DNA of 64,000 bases from positions 345,527 to 409,526 of the forward strand of contig BFEA01000631.1 of the NCBI GenBank assembly GCA_003427395.1, written 5' to 3'. The DNA is from Chara braunii (lineage: Eukaryota; Streptophyta; Charophyceae; Charales; Characeae). A program made the translations under genes and the position numbers. Positions 21,729 through 31,605 of this stretch are shown one piece after another. Position 1 is the first letter of the stretch, and each line of letters begins with the position of its first letter. The notes beneath the pieces were generated by a model. That model made no database searches. It had not been told where the DNA came from and was given only the letters and a program-made list of their open reading frames with translations.

Positions 21729-22139
21729 GTGAGCAATCATGTATTGCTTCTTCTTTCCTTTTGTCTCTTGAAATGCAGCCATATGTCTGCAGCTCTTCTC
21801 AGGTTCCATGTTCCGTGAAGGTAAAAATGTGGACAAAAAACAGGACGCTAGACACAGTCACATATTTGATAAAAGATGCGTAGGCTTTAATATTGCAGTT
21901 TATGCATCTTTCTCATAGCAAAGCTGCAACAGCGATCACATCAACCTTCTGCCAATCACTGCTCAAGCGGTGATGCCCGACCTTTTCCTAACACTGCACG
22001 TCACTGAGCCTTGAGAAACGAGTCTTACCTTCGAATTTGGTGATGGGTCACTCAGGTGAAATGTACCCAGTTCTCATCAAGTTTCACCTTGAATACATCA
22101 ATGAACATTCATACGAGAGTTCACACATGAGAAGCTGAA
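21729..22139 (+). other. Probable intron sequence after the kinase exon
   Basis: It begins GTGAGC directly after the exon. No coding similarity is seen; it leads into the second LTR-like repeat. Confidence 0.55.
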
Positions 22140-23295
22140 GCTGAGATAGAATCAACACATGTGGAAGCCGTCACCAAAATTATCTATTATACAAAGAAAT
22201 GTTTATGTCACCAGCGGCTCTGCCTCACACACACACTCAGAACTGATCTTAACCGGATGGCGGCTATGGCTTCTCTCTCTCTCCCTCTCTGCAATTTCGC
22301 TCTTCTCTCTGGCTTGGCTCGCTCTGCCTCACTCCCTGTCTCTAACCTAGATAGGAACCCTGGATACATCCATTCAGGTAAGTTCCTACTTGGTGGCTAT
22401 AGCCGCCGTCCTTCCTATCTCCCTCTACCCTGGCTATGGAGTAACTTCCAAGCGCCCCCTTCCTCCTTCAGGCGTGAAGTGCCCAAGTTGCCTTAAACTG
22501 CCAGTACACGGCCCCAGCCTTGCTGAAAAGAAACTGGTCGCCCATCCGGAAAAGTCAGCGTCGGCTCACCGTCGATAAGAGAAATCGGTGCCCGGCGTCA
22601 CTTTTCAGCCTCTGACACGGCCCGGCGGCCGATGTGAGGCATGTACTGGTGGTTTAAACCACCAGTCCATGGCCCCAGCCAAGTTGAGAATCCGATTGAG
22701 CCTCTCCTAAAATCTATGAGGCTCTGAGCAGGGGATCCGAGGTGGCCAGTAGAAAAAAAAATTGTCCCATGCCGTGGGGTGGCACTAGTCCCAGACCTGA
22801 ACAAAATAAAATTTCCCCAGCCCCCACACGGGCCTTGCCCCAAGTCTCGTAACTTTTTGGAGTGGCTCATTCGAATTCTCCAGATGTACTGGTGGCTTAA
22901 CGCACAAGCAGCATCAGCACTTCCGCATCTTGCAATTGAACAAGTGATGAGCCGCTGCACTGTAGCAGCCAAATATAGAGCGGGACTTGGCCTGGCCTGC
23001 TTCATGGTACCGGTCGGCCGCTGTCCGTCTGCTGCAATCATTTTGTCGGCTTCCGGACTTTCCTGGGACATGCTGCAGACTTGGGACTGTACTGGACTGG
23101 ACTGGACTTTCCTTGTCGGGAACCAGACTGACTTTACCAACCTGTGACATTTACACCTACCAACCTACGACGCTTCAGCCTATGGACCCTACGACCTACC
23201 CTAGTGGGACAGCCTGGGACCGAGACCGTCTGGGACTGGCTCATTTTGGGACCCTGGGACCGGAACTGGGGATGTCTGCAGCGTGAACCCTTTCA
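22140..23295 (+). repeat. LTR-like dispersed repeat, copy 2
   Basis: A homologue of 19430-20584 in the same orientation, with the CT-rich tract much shorter. It ends 'ctgcagcgtgaaccctttca' at 23295. It diverges visibly from copy 1 with many indels, so the two are not a fresh LTR pair. Repeats of 'ggactggactgg' lie at 23091-23107. Confidence 0.75.
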
Positions 23296-23464
23296 CAGGG
23301 GTGTTTGGGGGGGATTAAAGGGGTTGATTTTAACTCTTTCTTTTTTCCTTCCTTTTTCCTGTCTTTTCTTAATCCCCCTCTTTTTTTCCTCTTATAAAGG
23401 GCGACGGCCTTGAAATGTAATCATGGAACTGACCAGCCTCAGGTAATTCAGAATTATTTTGTTC

Positions 23465-23540
23465 TGTTCATCTGGTTGCATCTGGATTCGAGCTTGGGTC
23501 TCTCTATTTCAACAGTTTATGGGTGTACCAGCTTAGCTCT
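23465..23540 (-). repeat. tRNA-derived SINE-like fragment
   Basis: On the minus strand 'TAGAGCTAAGCTGGTAC' resembles an A-box region, and 'GCTCGAATCCAG' about 40 bases on resembles a B-box. The cloverleaf is not complete, so a SINE head is likelier than a tRNA gene. Confidence 0.45.
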
Positions 23541-23559
23541 ATCTTAAGATTCTTAACAC

Positions 23560-24780
23560 TTGTTTTCTTTATTTCTTTTTTTTTTTTTTCTTCTGGGGAG
23601 CATCAGTTCGGTTCCTGTTCCACTGCAAGTCAGAAAAAGCACAGTTACCCAACTCTTAATGGTTCCCCACGGGCCACGTTTTAGCCTGGGAAAATCTGGC
23701 ATCATTGATTGCTTCCTTCAGAACGATTAACTGTCAGTGAAGCCCGTAAATTGTCTCCAGACCCTTAGGAACGTTCCATAAAAAACAGTCCGAAGAATGT
23801 CTCTCAGCCCACAACTGTTGGCTGCCTGAAAAGACAATTGAAACTACGATGCCTCGGAAAGGTGCGAGATTTACTGTTGTCCCGTCTTCTTCTTGTCCCC
23901 CTCTCCCCGCCTTCCCAGGGGTTTAGGCTGTGGCTTTCTCTTGTGTGCCGTTTCTCTGCACTTCATTCACAGCATTCTCATACTGAAGCTTGATAAGGCC
24001 AGTGTGCTTCTAGCTTATCCTGTCTGCACATGGTTTGGGTCACTCTCTATTGTTCACAAAGTAAATTCTGTTCCCTCCTGTTCAATCCTTGCTGCCTTCC
24101 CTTTTCCCAAAGCATTGTGTACGAAGTTGTACTGCAATTCCTTGGCCGTGTCTGGGTTTCCTCTTATTTCTTCCACAACCGGTCCTCTTCTCCCATGTCC
24201 TCAGTTGCCAACAACCATCTTAGCTCCTCCTCGAGCTCTCTTTTGGCCATTGGCGTCCGTTCAATGGTTTGCCGGCACCTCCTCTTCCATACTACCCGTT
24301 AAGTTTTTCCTTTTTCCCGTTTTTCACAAAACCACCCTTCAATTATGGCTGGAAACCCGGTCCAATGTCCCTGACGTTTGTCGTCCTGACACTATGCTTC
24401 CCTCAGTTATGGTCGAGATAACCTGAGATAGCAGCATTGATGGCTTCCACTGTGTGGAAGGATTAACCTCTGCTTCAACCAGCAATGGTCCAGCATGTTC
24501 TCTATGGCGTCCCTCTGAAATATAAGAAAAACCTCTCTTTTGCTGTTCTAAACATTGTTTTTCTGGATCCTCTCAGCTTGCGAACAGGTTGCCAGCTATG
24601 GAATTGTAATTCAAGAGCCTTTTGAAAGGATTTACGGACCTCAGCAAACCTCCCCCGTGATACTGCTGTACCGCGCCCCATTTTCTTTTGTTATCATAGG
24701 GCCACAATTAGTATTTTCCGCAAGGTACTATAGGAGACAAAATAGAGGTCCAGTAAGATAAGGCCGAGGAACAATAGAAG
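23560..24780. other. No recognisable gene
   Basis: It contains a T-run at 23577-23590. A frame at 23893-24426 has no recognisable domain. 'tttttctggatcctctcag' before 24580 looks like a 3' splice site and is followed by an open stretch (24555-24761), but no family could be named and no donor is convincing. The stretch could hold exons of the kinase gene or of another gene; not demonstrated. Confidence 0.35.
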
Positions 24781-24783
24781 TCT

Positions 24784-26700
24784 CTAGCAATCAGTAGTTA
24801 TGCAGTCACCACATGTCCACTCCCAGTCCAGTTGCAGTTCAGGGCAGAAGAAGCCACGATCGATGCGAGGAGGCACCCAGCACAAGCAGACAAGGGAGGG
24901 ACATACCAGGAACTTTCTCCTCTTCAATTCTAACTTACGCAGAAGCGCTGCTGTATTTGTGTGACTACTCGGGCGTGTCATAACTGTCGTCCCCTTGCTG
25001 GTGCTCTCCATGCCGACCTTACCAGGCAAAGCGTGTTCCCTCGTAGGGTGCCTAGTCTACCGTTCCCAAGCCGTTGAGCGACAAATTGCTGCCGAATCTG
25101 AGCTGCTCTGTCCGGCCACCTCACCATCTGTTGTTTGGCCGTCCTCCAGTCCTCCCAATACTCAACCTCCACCAGGGCCAGGAAGTGATCCCACGCCTGC
25201 TGCACAGGCTGCCGTTTTCTTGCAAAGTCGCCGTACATTGCCTTTTCCGGATGGTCCACAGGGTCAATGGGAGCACTCTTTGGAACAACATCTGCTGGTA
25301 CATCTCACACCCCATGCTCTCCTGCGTAGGGAGGAGGATATGGGGCTCCCTGGTGGGGAAGGGGGCACCCGTAAGGGCCTGCCACCAGGCTGTCACCGTG
25401 CTCCACAGCCACTCCGCCTCAGGGCAGGTGAGTAGGCAGTGAGTCATATCCTCCGCCTGGCCAGTGCCGCACACGACACTCGCAATTCTTACATACACTA
25501 CCGAGAAATACGGCAGAAAGGCCACTCGAGTGGATAGAGTAAATCAGCAGGCTCGCTAGACGAAGCGTCTCTATCGATCCTCAGAGGCCATACGCCAGAC
25601 GCACGGAAACTACCAATTGTGATGATATGGTCCAATCCTCATGGTGACATGAGGCGCAAGAGCGCGCATTGTTTTCGCCTAAGCACAGGTCACCCAGGGT
25701 CGTCCTGCTTTGTTCAGCCCTGCGCTTGCTGAGCTATTGTCTGATGGGGAGGGCAACGTGGGCGATCAGCCATTGCATGCTGCATGCGTATGCCCATTTA
25801 CTTCTTCCATCTGGCGGCGATGATATCTGCCAGGGGGGAAGGGTCATTTCTCAGGGCATAACCCAACTTGGTGGTGTACTGCAAAAGGTTGACATGCCGC
25901 GCAGGCCCGCCCAACCGCTGGTGCAGCTTCCAGGCCCATTCTTTTTTTGTCTACCTCGATGCCCCTCAGCTCGGTCAAGGGGTTATAGGTCAGCATCTCT
26001 GCGTCCTCTATAACCCTGACCTTGCGGAGGTGATCCTGCCTCACCATCACCTGAGCAATACTAATTTTATGCAGCAGGCTAGCCATCACTCCAGGTGTGC
26101 AAGTGTCATGCATATTAAAGACTCTAATAAAGAGTAACCATTCTCCAGCCAGCGATGCCCGAGCAGTGTACGTCAGGGCTGCTGTCGGGGGGTTCTCCCC
26201 TCGGATAGTGGCCCAATCTCCCTGCTCCCACTGGAAGGGCCACTGTAGCATGTCCGTTCATTCAGGCGGGATGGACAACAGCATCGCGTTGTAGTTGGCC
26301 TGAAGATTGTGACAGCCGGGGAGCAGCACCCTGAGTTCCAGGTACATTTTCCAGCGGTTCTGGTCCTCATGCCAGATATGCTTCACCTGCCAGAGTCCTT
26401 TTTCCAGCCAGGCCCCCCATCTCGTGTCGGTCGTCGTGAGTGTCCACGGCTTCCCTTGCAAAACAGCGGCTGTTGCAATACCTCCTCTTTGCTTCAGGGG
26501 CGTCGTACTTTCACAGGCATAACTGCCCTCCACAGGGACACGAAATGCGCCCAGGAGGCCGCCTTCCGACCCCCCTGGACATCGACCAGTACTTGGCCAT
26601 GAACCAGAACAGACCCTGCATTTCTGTTTTTTTTTCTTTTTTTTTGTCCACACACTCAAGCCCCTTCTATTCTGGGGGGCAGCAGTCCGGGTGCTTGTTA
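24784..26700 (-). mobile_element. LINE 2, 3' half (5'-truncated)
   Basis: Minus-strand frames 26707-26258, 26251-25844, 25525-25121 and 25259-24978 form the post-RT part of a LINE: 'KGLWQVKHIWHEDQNRWKMY', then 'SVVCGTGQAEDMTHCLLTCP' (Zn-finger region), then a C-terminal 'VEVEYWEDWRTAKQQMVRW' tail. RT and endonuclease are absent, so this is a 5'-truncated copy, as is usual for LINE insertions. A T/A-rich run at 26627-26642 lies near its upstream limit. Confidence 0.8.
25121..25525 (-). pseudogene. LINE 2 terminal Zn-finger region (zf-RVT type)
   Basis: 134 residues with 'CGTGQAEDMTHCLLTCPEAE', the Cys/His cluster typical of the end of plant LINE ORF2, thought to bind the RNA or target DNA. 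It runs on in another frame to 24978. There is no RT on this copy. Confidence 0.8.
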
Positions 26701-26936
26701 CCGGCAAGCATGAGTTTCAGAGAGAAAGCTGAGAGTCTCTGGAGTTGTGATCCCATTTGACCAAGCAGTGCAGTGGAGGAAGAGAGCGCATTGTGATCAA
26801 GCAGCACAGGGGAGGAAGAGAGCGCATGAACAACAAAGTCTGGCGTATTTGGAGGAAGGCTGGCCGGACGGAATAGAGGCGGTGACAGTCTTAAAAAAAC
26901 TAAAACAAAAAAATAAAAAAAGGCATTGGCTACAGA

Positions 26937-27080
26937 CGCCAGAAACACTAAATCACTGAAACACTAAATCAAGCGTACTCTTGGCGTAAAGCATGCAATC
27001 TACAGACCCCAGAAACACTAAATCAAGCGTACTCTTGGCGTAAAGTATGCAATCTACAGACCCCAGAAACACTAAATCAC
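26937..27080. repeat. Tandem repeat, about 57-bp unit
   Basis: 'cagaaacactaaatcaagcg...cttggcgtaaag(c/t)atgcaatctacagacccc' occurs two and a half times immediately before the LINE 3 tail. The last 'cagaaacactaaatcactg' continues into LINE 3, so the unit probably copies the LINE's own sequence. Confidence 0.8.
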
Positions 27081-27566
27081 TGCTTCTTAGATTGTTCGGA
27101 GGCCAGAAAACTCTGGCACGAAATAGAGTACGCTTGGAGCATCCTCTCTAGTACGTCAATCACAATAAGCCCCGGCACAATTATCCTTGAAGTGGAACAA
27201 AACCCCCCTCTCAAAGGCTTTGAAGCTTTCTTCTTCTCCCTGATCAGGAAAGGAATCCTTTGGGGACTGTGGAAAAGAAGATGCGACAAAACCTTTGAGG
27301 ACCACCCCACCAACCTCGAGAACCCTGTCAATGCTGTCATCACTATAAGACATATAATAGAAACAGAATTACACGTCCATTGGAAAAAAACCCAAAAACA
27401 AATACGCAATACACCGGCCAAGAAAGCTGAAATAATAAAAAAAATCACGTCACTAAAACTAGGATCAGGACAACTAGGCACAATCAAAGACAACACTCTT
27501 AACCCTCAAAAACTGGATAATCCTCCCCCCTTCATGCAATACTTCAATCCCACCCTCCTAATATAA
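27077..27566 (+). pseudogene. LINE 3, C-terminal fragment of ORF2
   Basis: The frame reads through a 'FLDCSEARKLWHEIEYAWSI' stretch and then (27192-27566) 'LIRKGILWGLWKRRCDKTFE' and a Lys-rich tail ending 'MQYFNPTLLI'. This is the terminal Zn-finger and tail region of the same LINE type as LINE 4 (compare 'LGRKAILWALWYKRCINVME' at about 46732). All upstream domains are missing (5' truncation). 27567 to about 27960 is a C-rich 3' untranslated stretch. Confidence 0.82.
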
Positions 27567-28325
27567 CCACTAACCCCACCTCCAACTAACCCTAATTAAA
27601 CACCCACCACCCACCCCTTACAATCCCTCCAGCAACCACCACATCCACCTCACATAGCCCCTCTCTCACACCGCCTTCTACCCCCACCCCGCCAAAGCCT
27701 CCCTCCACCCAAACACCTCAACCTCAGAAACACCCCCCCCCACACACGAGGAACCAGATCCTCAGGTAAACGGGAACCAACACACTCATAAATACACACC
27801 CCAGCAAACACCTTCCCCTCGCCCAGAGACCAGGCGTCCTGAGCTCTGGACCCATCGCCCCAGACCAACACCTAAGCCCCTAACCAGACCAGCCCAAATC
27901 CCACAAGCCCAGGCCTCCACTTAGACACAAACCACCCTTTTCAGATCACAGTCTCAAAATGCTGTCTTCCAGTCCATAGGGGGTACAGACCGAAAAAGGT
28001 GTAAACTAGAGGGAAAGTCTCCAGTTTCACAATAAGGAACACAGCAACCAAATCCGATAAAATAGTAGAGTAGTCCGGGATAACTTAGGCAGGGGTGAGG
28101 GGAGGTACATCCTTCTGGCAGGAAGTAATCAATGCCGTCCCTTGGGCTTTCCTACCGTAAAGGGGAAGAGAGTGTGTGAGTCCCATATGTATTACCTTTT
28201 GACTTTTCGGTGGAATAGGAACCGAACTGATGCTCCCCAGAATGGAAAAGGAGCCAGAACCAGGTTCTGTTTTTTTTTTTTTTTAAGGGAAAAAAAAGAA
28301 AAAAAAAGAACAAGAAGGCATTGGG
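27567..28325. other. LINE 3 3' flank and dispersed repeat
   Basis: No genes. 27600-27760 is C-rich. 28086-28185 repeats the block at 247-350. 28270-28315 is a T-run followed by an A-rich run. Confidence 0.5.
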
Positions 28326-28329
28326 TGCC

Positions 28330-28590
28330 AATCGGCCTAGCTCAGTTGGTTGAGCACGTACGTGGTACACAGGAGGTCGTGGGTTGGATTCCCCACGACA
28401 TCCATTCAATTCCTTACGACCCCCTGTGTGGCGTACTTCGGGTTCACCAACCCACAAAGTCGGCTTGTCTCTCCTGGCTGGTTGTGGAAGTTGAGCCATC
28501 CTTTCCAGCCCTTGCCAGGTGTTAGGAGCTTGGGTACTGCTCCCCGCACAAAGCTGAGTTAGATAGGCGTGTGGACCCATAACTTTAGGA
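28330..28590 (+). repeat. tRNA-derived SINE
   Basis: TAGCTCAGTTGG (28338-28349) is a near-perfect RNA polymerase III A-box inside a paired D-arm (GCTC...GAGC). GGTTGGATTCC (28382-28392) is a B-box with one change, inside a T-arm (GTGGG/CCCAC) whose loop is one base too long. There is no acceptor-stem partner and the anticodon arm does not fold, so this is a SINE head rather than a tRNA gene. The 3' body runs to about 28590. A T/A-rich stretch precedes it. Confidence 0.7.
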
Positions 28591-29729
28591 TAGCCTAGTA
28601 TTGGTCAGTAGATTTAAGGCTGGTTTCCTGTCCAAGGTAGGGTAGTTCTTAGATGGTAAACTTAGCGGGGTAATATACTTGAACTGCAATTTCGTCAAAA
28701 TGGACATTTTTCATTTTTTGAACGGAATTGAAACCAATTTTTTTGTCCGAAAACTTGTCCAAATTTGCTGCTCCTGAGGGTCCGGCGTTCTTAAAACACT
28801 GGAACCCCTTGGACTTCGCTGGAGACCAGATACATCTGAAAGGCCTTCCACGATTCAGACCCCAAATTCGAGTTTCAGTGTCAGAGGCCTGGGCCGAGAA
28901 AAGCCAAGTCGATCAGTTTCGGAAAAGTCACAGTTGGGTACCTTGGCAGTCAAGTCCAACAGGCACCCGGCAAACAATCACATCTCAGGGTAAAATCACG
29001 TCTAATAATGAAAAGTCATATTGGAAAGTCACATCCCACGGGCAAAGGACACTTCACAGGCAGGAGTCACAAACCACAGTCAAAAGCCATGTGCCACAAT
29101 CTAAAAGTTGTGACTCAAAGCCCCAAGCAGCAGCACACCAATGAAAATTCGGAAAAGGTACCAGGCCCTGACATCGAAAGCAAACAGGCCGTGGGGATGT
29201 GGTACCGGAACCAAGTCATGCCCCAAGAAGCAGAGGCTGGCACGAGTTGGAGTTTGGTCCAAGGCAATATAAGGACTGGCCAGCCTCCTCAGATGGCTCA
29301 TTCGGATGAAGTGTGGAAGTGATGGTGCACTTGTGCGCTATTGTGAGGGGCGGAGCGCTGAGCCAGGGAGCTGCGCTAGTAGAGGGAGAGAGAGGAAGCA
29401 GCGATAGCTGCCCAGCGCTGCAGAGGGAAGGCAGCCATATCTGCACCAGTGCTAGTAGTTAGTAGTAGACATCAGAGGGGTTAGTAGAGTTAGCAGTGGG
29501 TGTACTCAGAGTTGGCCCTTGAGTAGTAGAAGGTGTGTGAGTGCATACAAGTAGGGAGAGAAGGCACAGGGAGGCAGTGGACAGAGAGAAGACTGAGAGA
29601 GGAGGAGAGAAGAGCATTGAGAGGGATACTTACCTGAGTGAAGACACTGGTTACTTGGGTTAGCGCTGTTGAGCGCTTGAGACTGGACTCTTAATTGCTT
29701 ATATGATCATTTGTTGGGATTCTTTTCTC

Positions 29730-29764
<35 letters not shown>

Positions 29765-30135
29765 TTTTTTTCAAGTGCTCCATCTATTGGTGGGGAGCTG
29801 CACCTGCTGGAAACCGGGTCTAGCGTCCCTTACATTATGAAGATTTAATAGTGGCAAAAAGAATGAGTTTCAATGACCCCTGTGCTGGAAACCGGGTCCA
29901 GGGTCCCATTGCTACAATCCTTACTTTTAAAAACAGGCTCATTACTTTTTCTACCACCTTAACTAGGAAAGTCACCCATTCTCAATCTCTCTGCTACAAG
30001 TGTTCCGTCCCTCCTCCCAGAGGTGGGATTGCCTCTTCAGTCAGGATTCTGACCGCCTGATGAGAATGATTATCCTAGCTTCCCACCACCTTCCTATCCT
30101 TCCTCCCCTCCCCCAAACCACTCAAGATCCTAGGT
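28591..30135. other. Non-coding repeat region upstream of the PLE
   Basis: No convincing gene. 29330-29650 has short G/A-rich units. 29724-29772 is a T-rich tract. 'tgctggaaaccgggtc' occurs twice (29810 and 29886), relating it to the SINE-like block at 20600. Confidence 0.5.
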
Positions 30136-30750
30136 TCAGATTGTCTTCTTGTGTGACCTTCCCTCTCCCGCCTGATTACTCTTCACGACAGACATGGCGT
30201 TCTGGCGATATGCAGATCGACCAGACAAGATTCGTCTGGATGGGATATGTACGGTTCTCAAGAAACAGTCCGCTATGGTACTTGGGAATTCGGGGCAAAA
30301 CGAACAGGGCATCAGAAGCAAAACACCACTACTGGACTTACGGTGGTGGGACAGGCTTCGCTAGTTGTTTAAGGTATATAAAGAAGGTAAGTCTCCATTA
30401 ACCCCAAGCGCATCATAAGTCCCCTGACGATGGCTGCATGCGGAAGCAGCCGAAACGCGGCGTAGGGACGTCCGCGATGGAAATCGTAAGGGGTCGATCT
30501 CGTGTGTGCTACTCTCCTTTCTCCTCTCTACTCTCTCCTAACTTCTTGCTGTCACTCCTCTCCTCCTCCCTCTTTCCTCCTTCCTCCTTCCTCCTTTTCC
30601 TCCTTTGTGCTTTTCTTCTTCCTTCCTTTGATCTCTTCCCTCCTTCCCCTCTTCCTCTTCGTCAGTTAGTCACATGTTTCAACAGAGGCTTCGCTGCCTG
30701 CTATACGATTGTCTTTGGATTAGTACTATGTGCTCACCCATTACAATCAC
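30136..30750 (+). repeat. Segment A, left copy (PLE 5' segment)
   Basis: Nearly identical to the reverse complement of 47138-47784; the right copy has an extra block of about 38 bases just after the hammerhead. It probably corresponds to the 'pseudo-LTR' of Penelope-like elements. It contains TATATAAAG (30376), GTAAGT (30387), the hammerhead (30419-30469) and a CT-rich stretch (30530-30660). Confidence 0.85.
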
Positions 30751-31090
30751 CTAATAGCAATTTAACCACTACGCTGTCTCGTGGATTGGTGGAACCGTTC
30801 GATCTTCATTAGCATCTGGCGAGGGTACTACAGTCAAAACGAAGTGACCTCCCTACCCACCCTCTCTCTTTCCCGTTCTCTTTTCCCGCTGTCCTTCTCC
30901 TTTCCCGCTCTCCTTTCTCTTCTCTTCTCTTCTCTTCTCTTTTCTCGCTCCTCTTTCTTTTCTTTTCTTTTTCTCTTCTCTTCTTTTCTTTCCTTTTCTT
31001 TTCTTTTTCTTTTCTTCTTTTCTTCTTTTCTTCTTTACTTCTTTTCTTCTTTTCTTTTCTTCTCTTCTTCTTTACTTCCCTTCCTTTCAG
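30387..31090 (+). other. Candidate spliceosomal intron in the PLE leader
   Basis: AAG|GTAAGT at 30384-30392 is a strong donor. A pyrimidine tract of more than 200 bases ends in TTTCAG at 31085-31090, a strong acceptor, 80 bases before the ORF1 start. The donor is conserved in the right-hand copy; the acceptor region is not present there. If used, splicing would remove the hammerhead from the ORF1 mRNA. Confidence 0.5.
30419..30469 (+). ncRNA. Hammerhead ribozyme (type I), left copy
   Basis: Stem I GTCCC (30419-30423) pairs with GGGAC (30465-30469). The core CTGACGA is at 30424-30430. Stem II GGCTGC (30432-30437) pairs with GCAGCC (30446-30451), leaving one unpaired T before it. Core GAAA is at 30452-30455. 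A tiny stem III (A-T, C-G, G-C around CGG) leads to the cleavage triplet GTA, with scission expected after base 30464. The very short stem III is typical of the hammerheads found in Penelope-like elements. They are thought to self-cleave the tandem RNA. Confidence 0.88.
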
Positions 31091-31170
31091 TCAGCGAGTA
31101 GATCTACCTCTAACGTACTCGTATTCACGATCAGTGGCACTGTTCTCCAATCTGAGGCGTTAAGACGAAG

Positions 31171-31605
31171 ATGGCCGATAATACGACACCATACGGATGC
31201 TGCCATTACTGCAAGCAGTATGGCCACTTCATTGCCAAGTGTCCTCTTCTAGGACGTGGCGACGGTATCATCTCCGGCACACCGATCAGAAGACCGCCGG
31301 TGATTAATCCTCAATATGCTCGTAGCGCTCCGCCTCTCCCAGCTCCTCAGGCAGTCATCATCGCACCGTCCAATCCCGCTGTCCCTGCAAGGTCAAGATC
31401 GCCATCTCTGGCGCCGTCTGCATCGAATGCGATTGTGCCGTTCCAACCCCGAGGACCCAGCACTCAGTTTGGAGGTAGTGGAGGGTGGAACAGTAGAAAT
31501 AACCCTGGTGAGATAGCACTGCTTTTGAGAGAGCTTGTGAACAGTGACAGGGAAAAGAGAGAACGACGAAGAGAGTTGGAGGAGAGAGGCGAAAGAGGAG
31601 CATGA
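31171..31605 (+). CDS. PLE ORF1, N-terminal part: CCHC zinc-knuckle protein
   Basis: 144 residues from an ATG in good context (aagATGG), 80 bases after the candidate splice acceptor. Residues about 10-25 are 'CCHYCKQYGHFIAKC', a CX2CX4HX4C nucleic-acid-binding knuckle as in Gag proteins. The rest is Pro/Ala/Ser-rich and then Arg/Glu-rich. The frame ends at a TGA while the overlapping +1 frame from 31544 carries on the same Glu/Arg-rich composition, so ORF1 is either frameshifted by mutation or translated with a frameshift. A function in RNA packaging or chaperoning is inferred from Gag-like proteins. Confidence 0.6.
   Translation: MADNTTPYGCCHYCKQYGHFIAKCPLLGRGDGIISGTPIRRPPVINPQYARSAPPLPAPQAVIIAPSNPAVPARSRSPSLAPSASNAIVPFQPRGPSTQFGGSGGWNSRNNPGEIALLLRELVNSDREKRERRRELEERGERGA

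Noticed and set aside
23893-24426. 177-codon plus-strand frame
   Set aside because: Hydrophobic and Ser/Pro-rich without a domain or Kozak-like start; neither strand gives a recognisable protein.
24555-24761. Exon following the polypyrimidine/CAG at about 24580
   Set aside because: A plausible acceptor, but the 68-codon frame matches no family I can name and has no clear donor. Not called as a gene.
28330-28405. Functional tRNA gene
   Set aside because: The D-arm and both Pol III boxes are present, but there is no acceptor-stem partner, the T-loop is one base too long and the anticodon arm does not pair. A SINE head fits better.
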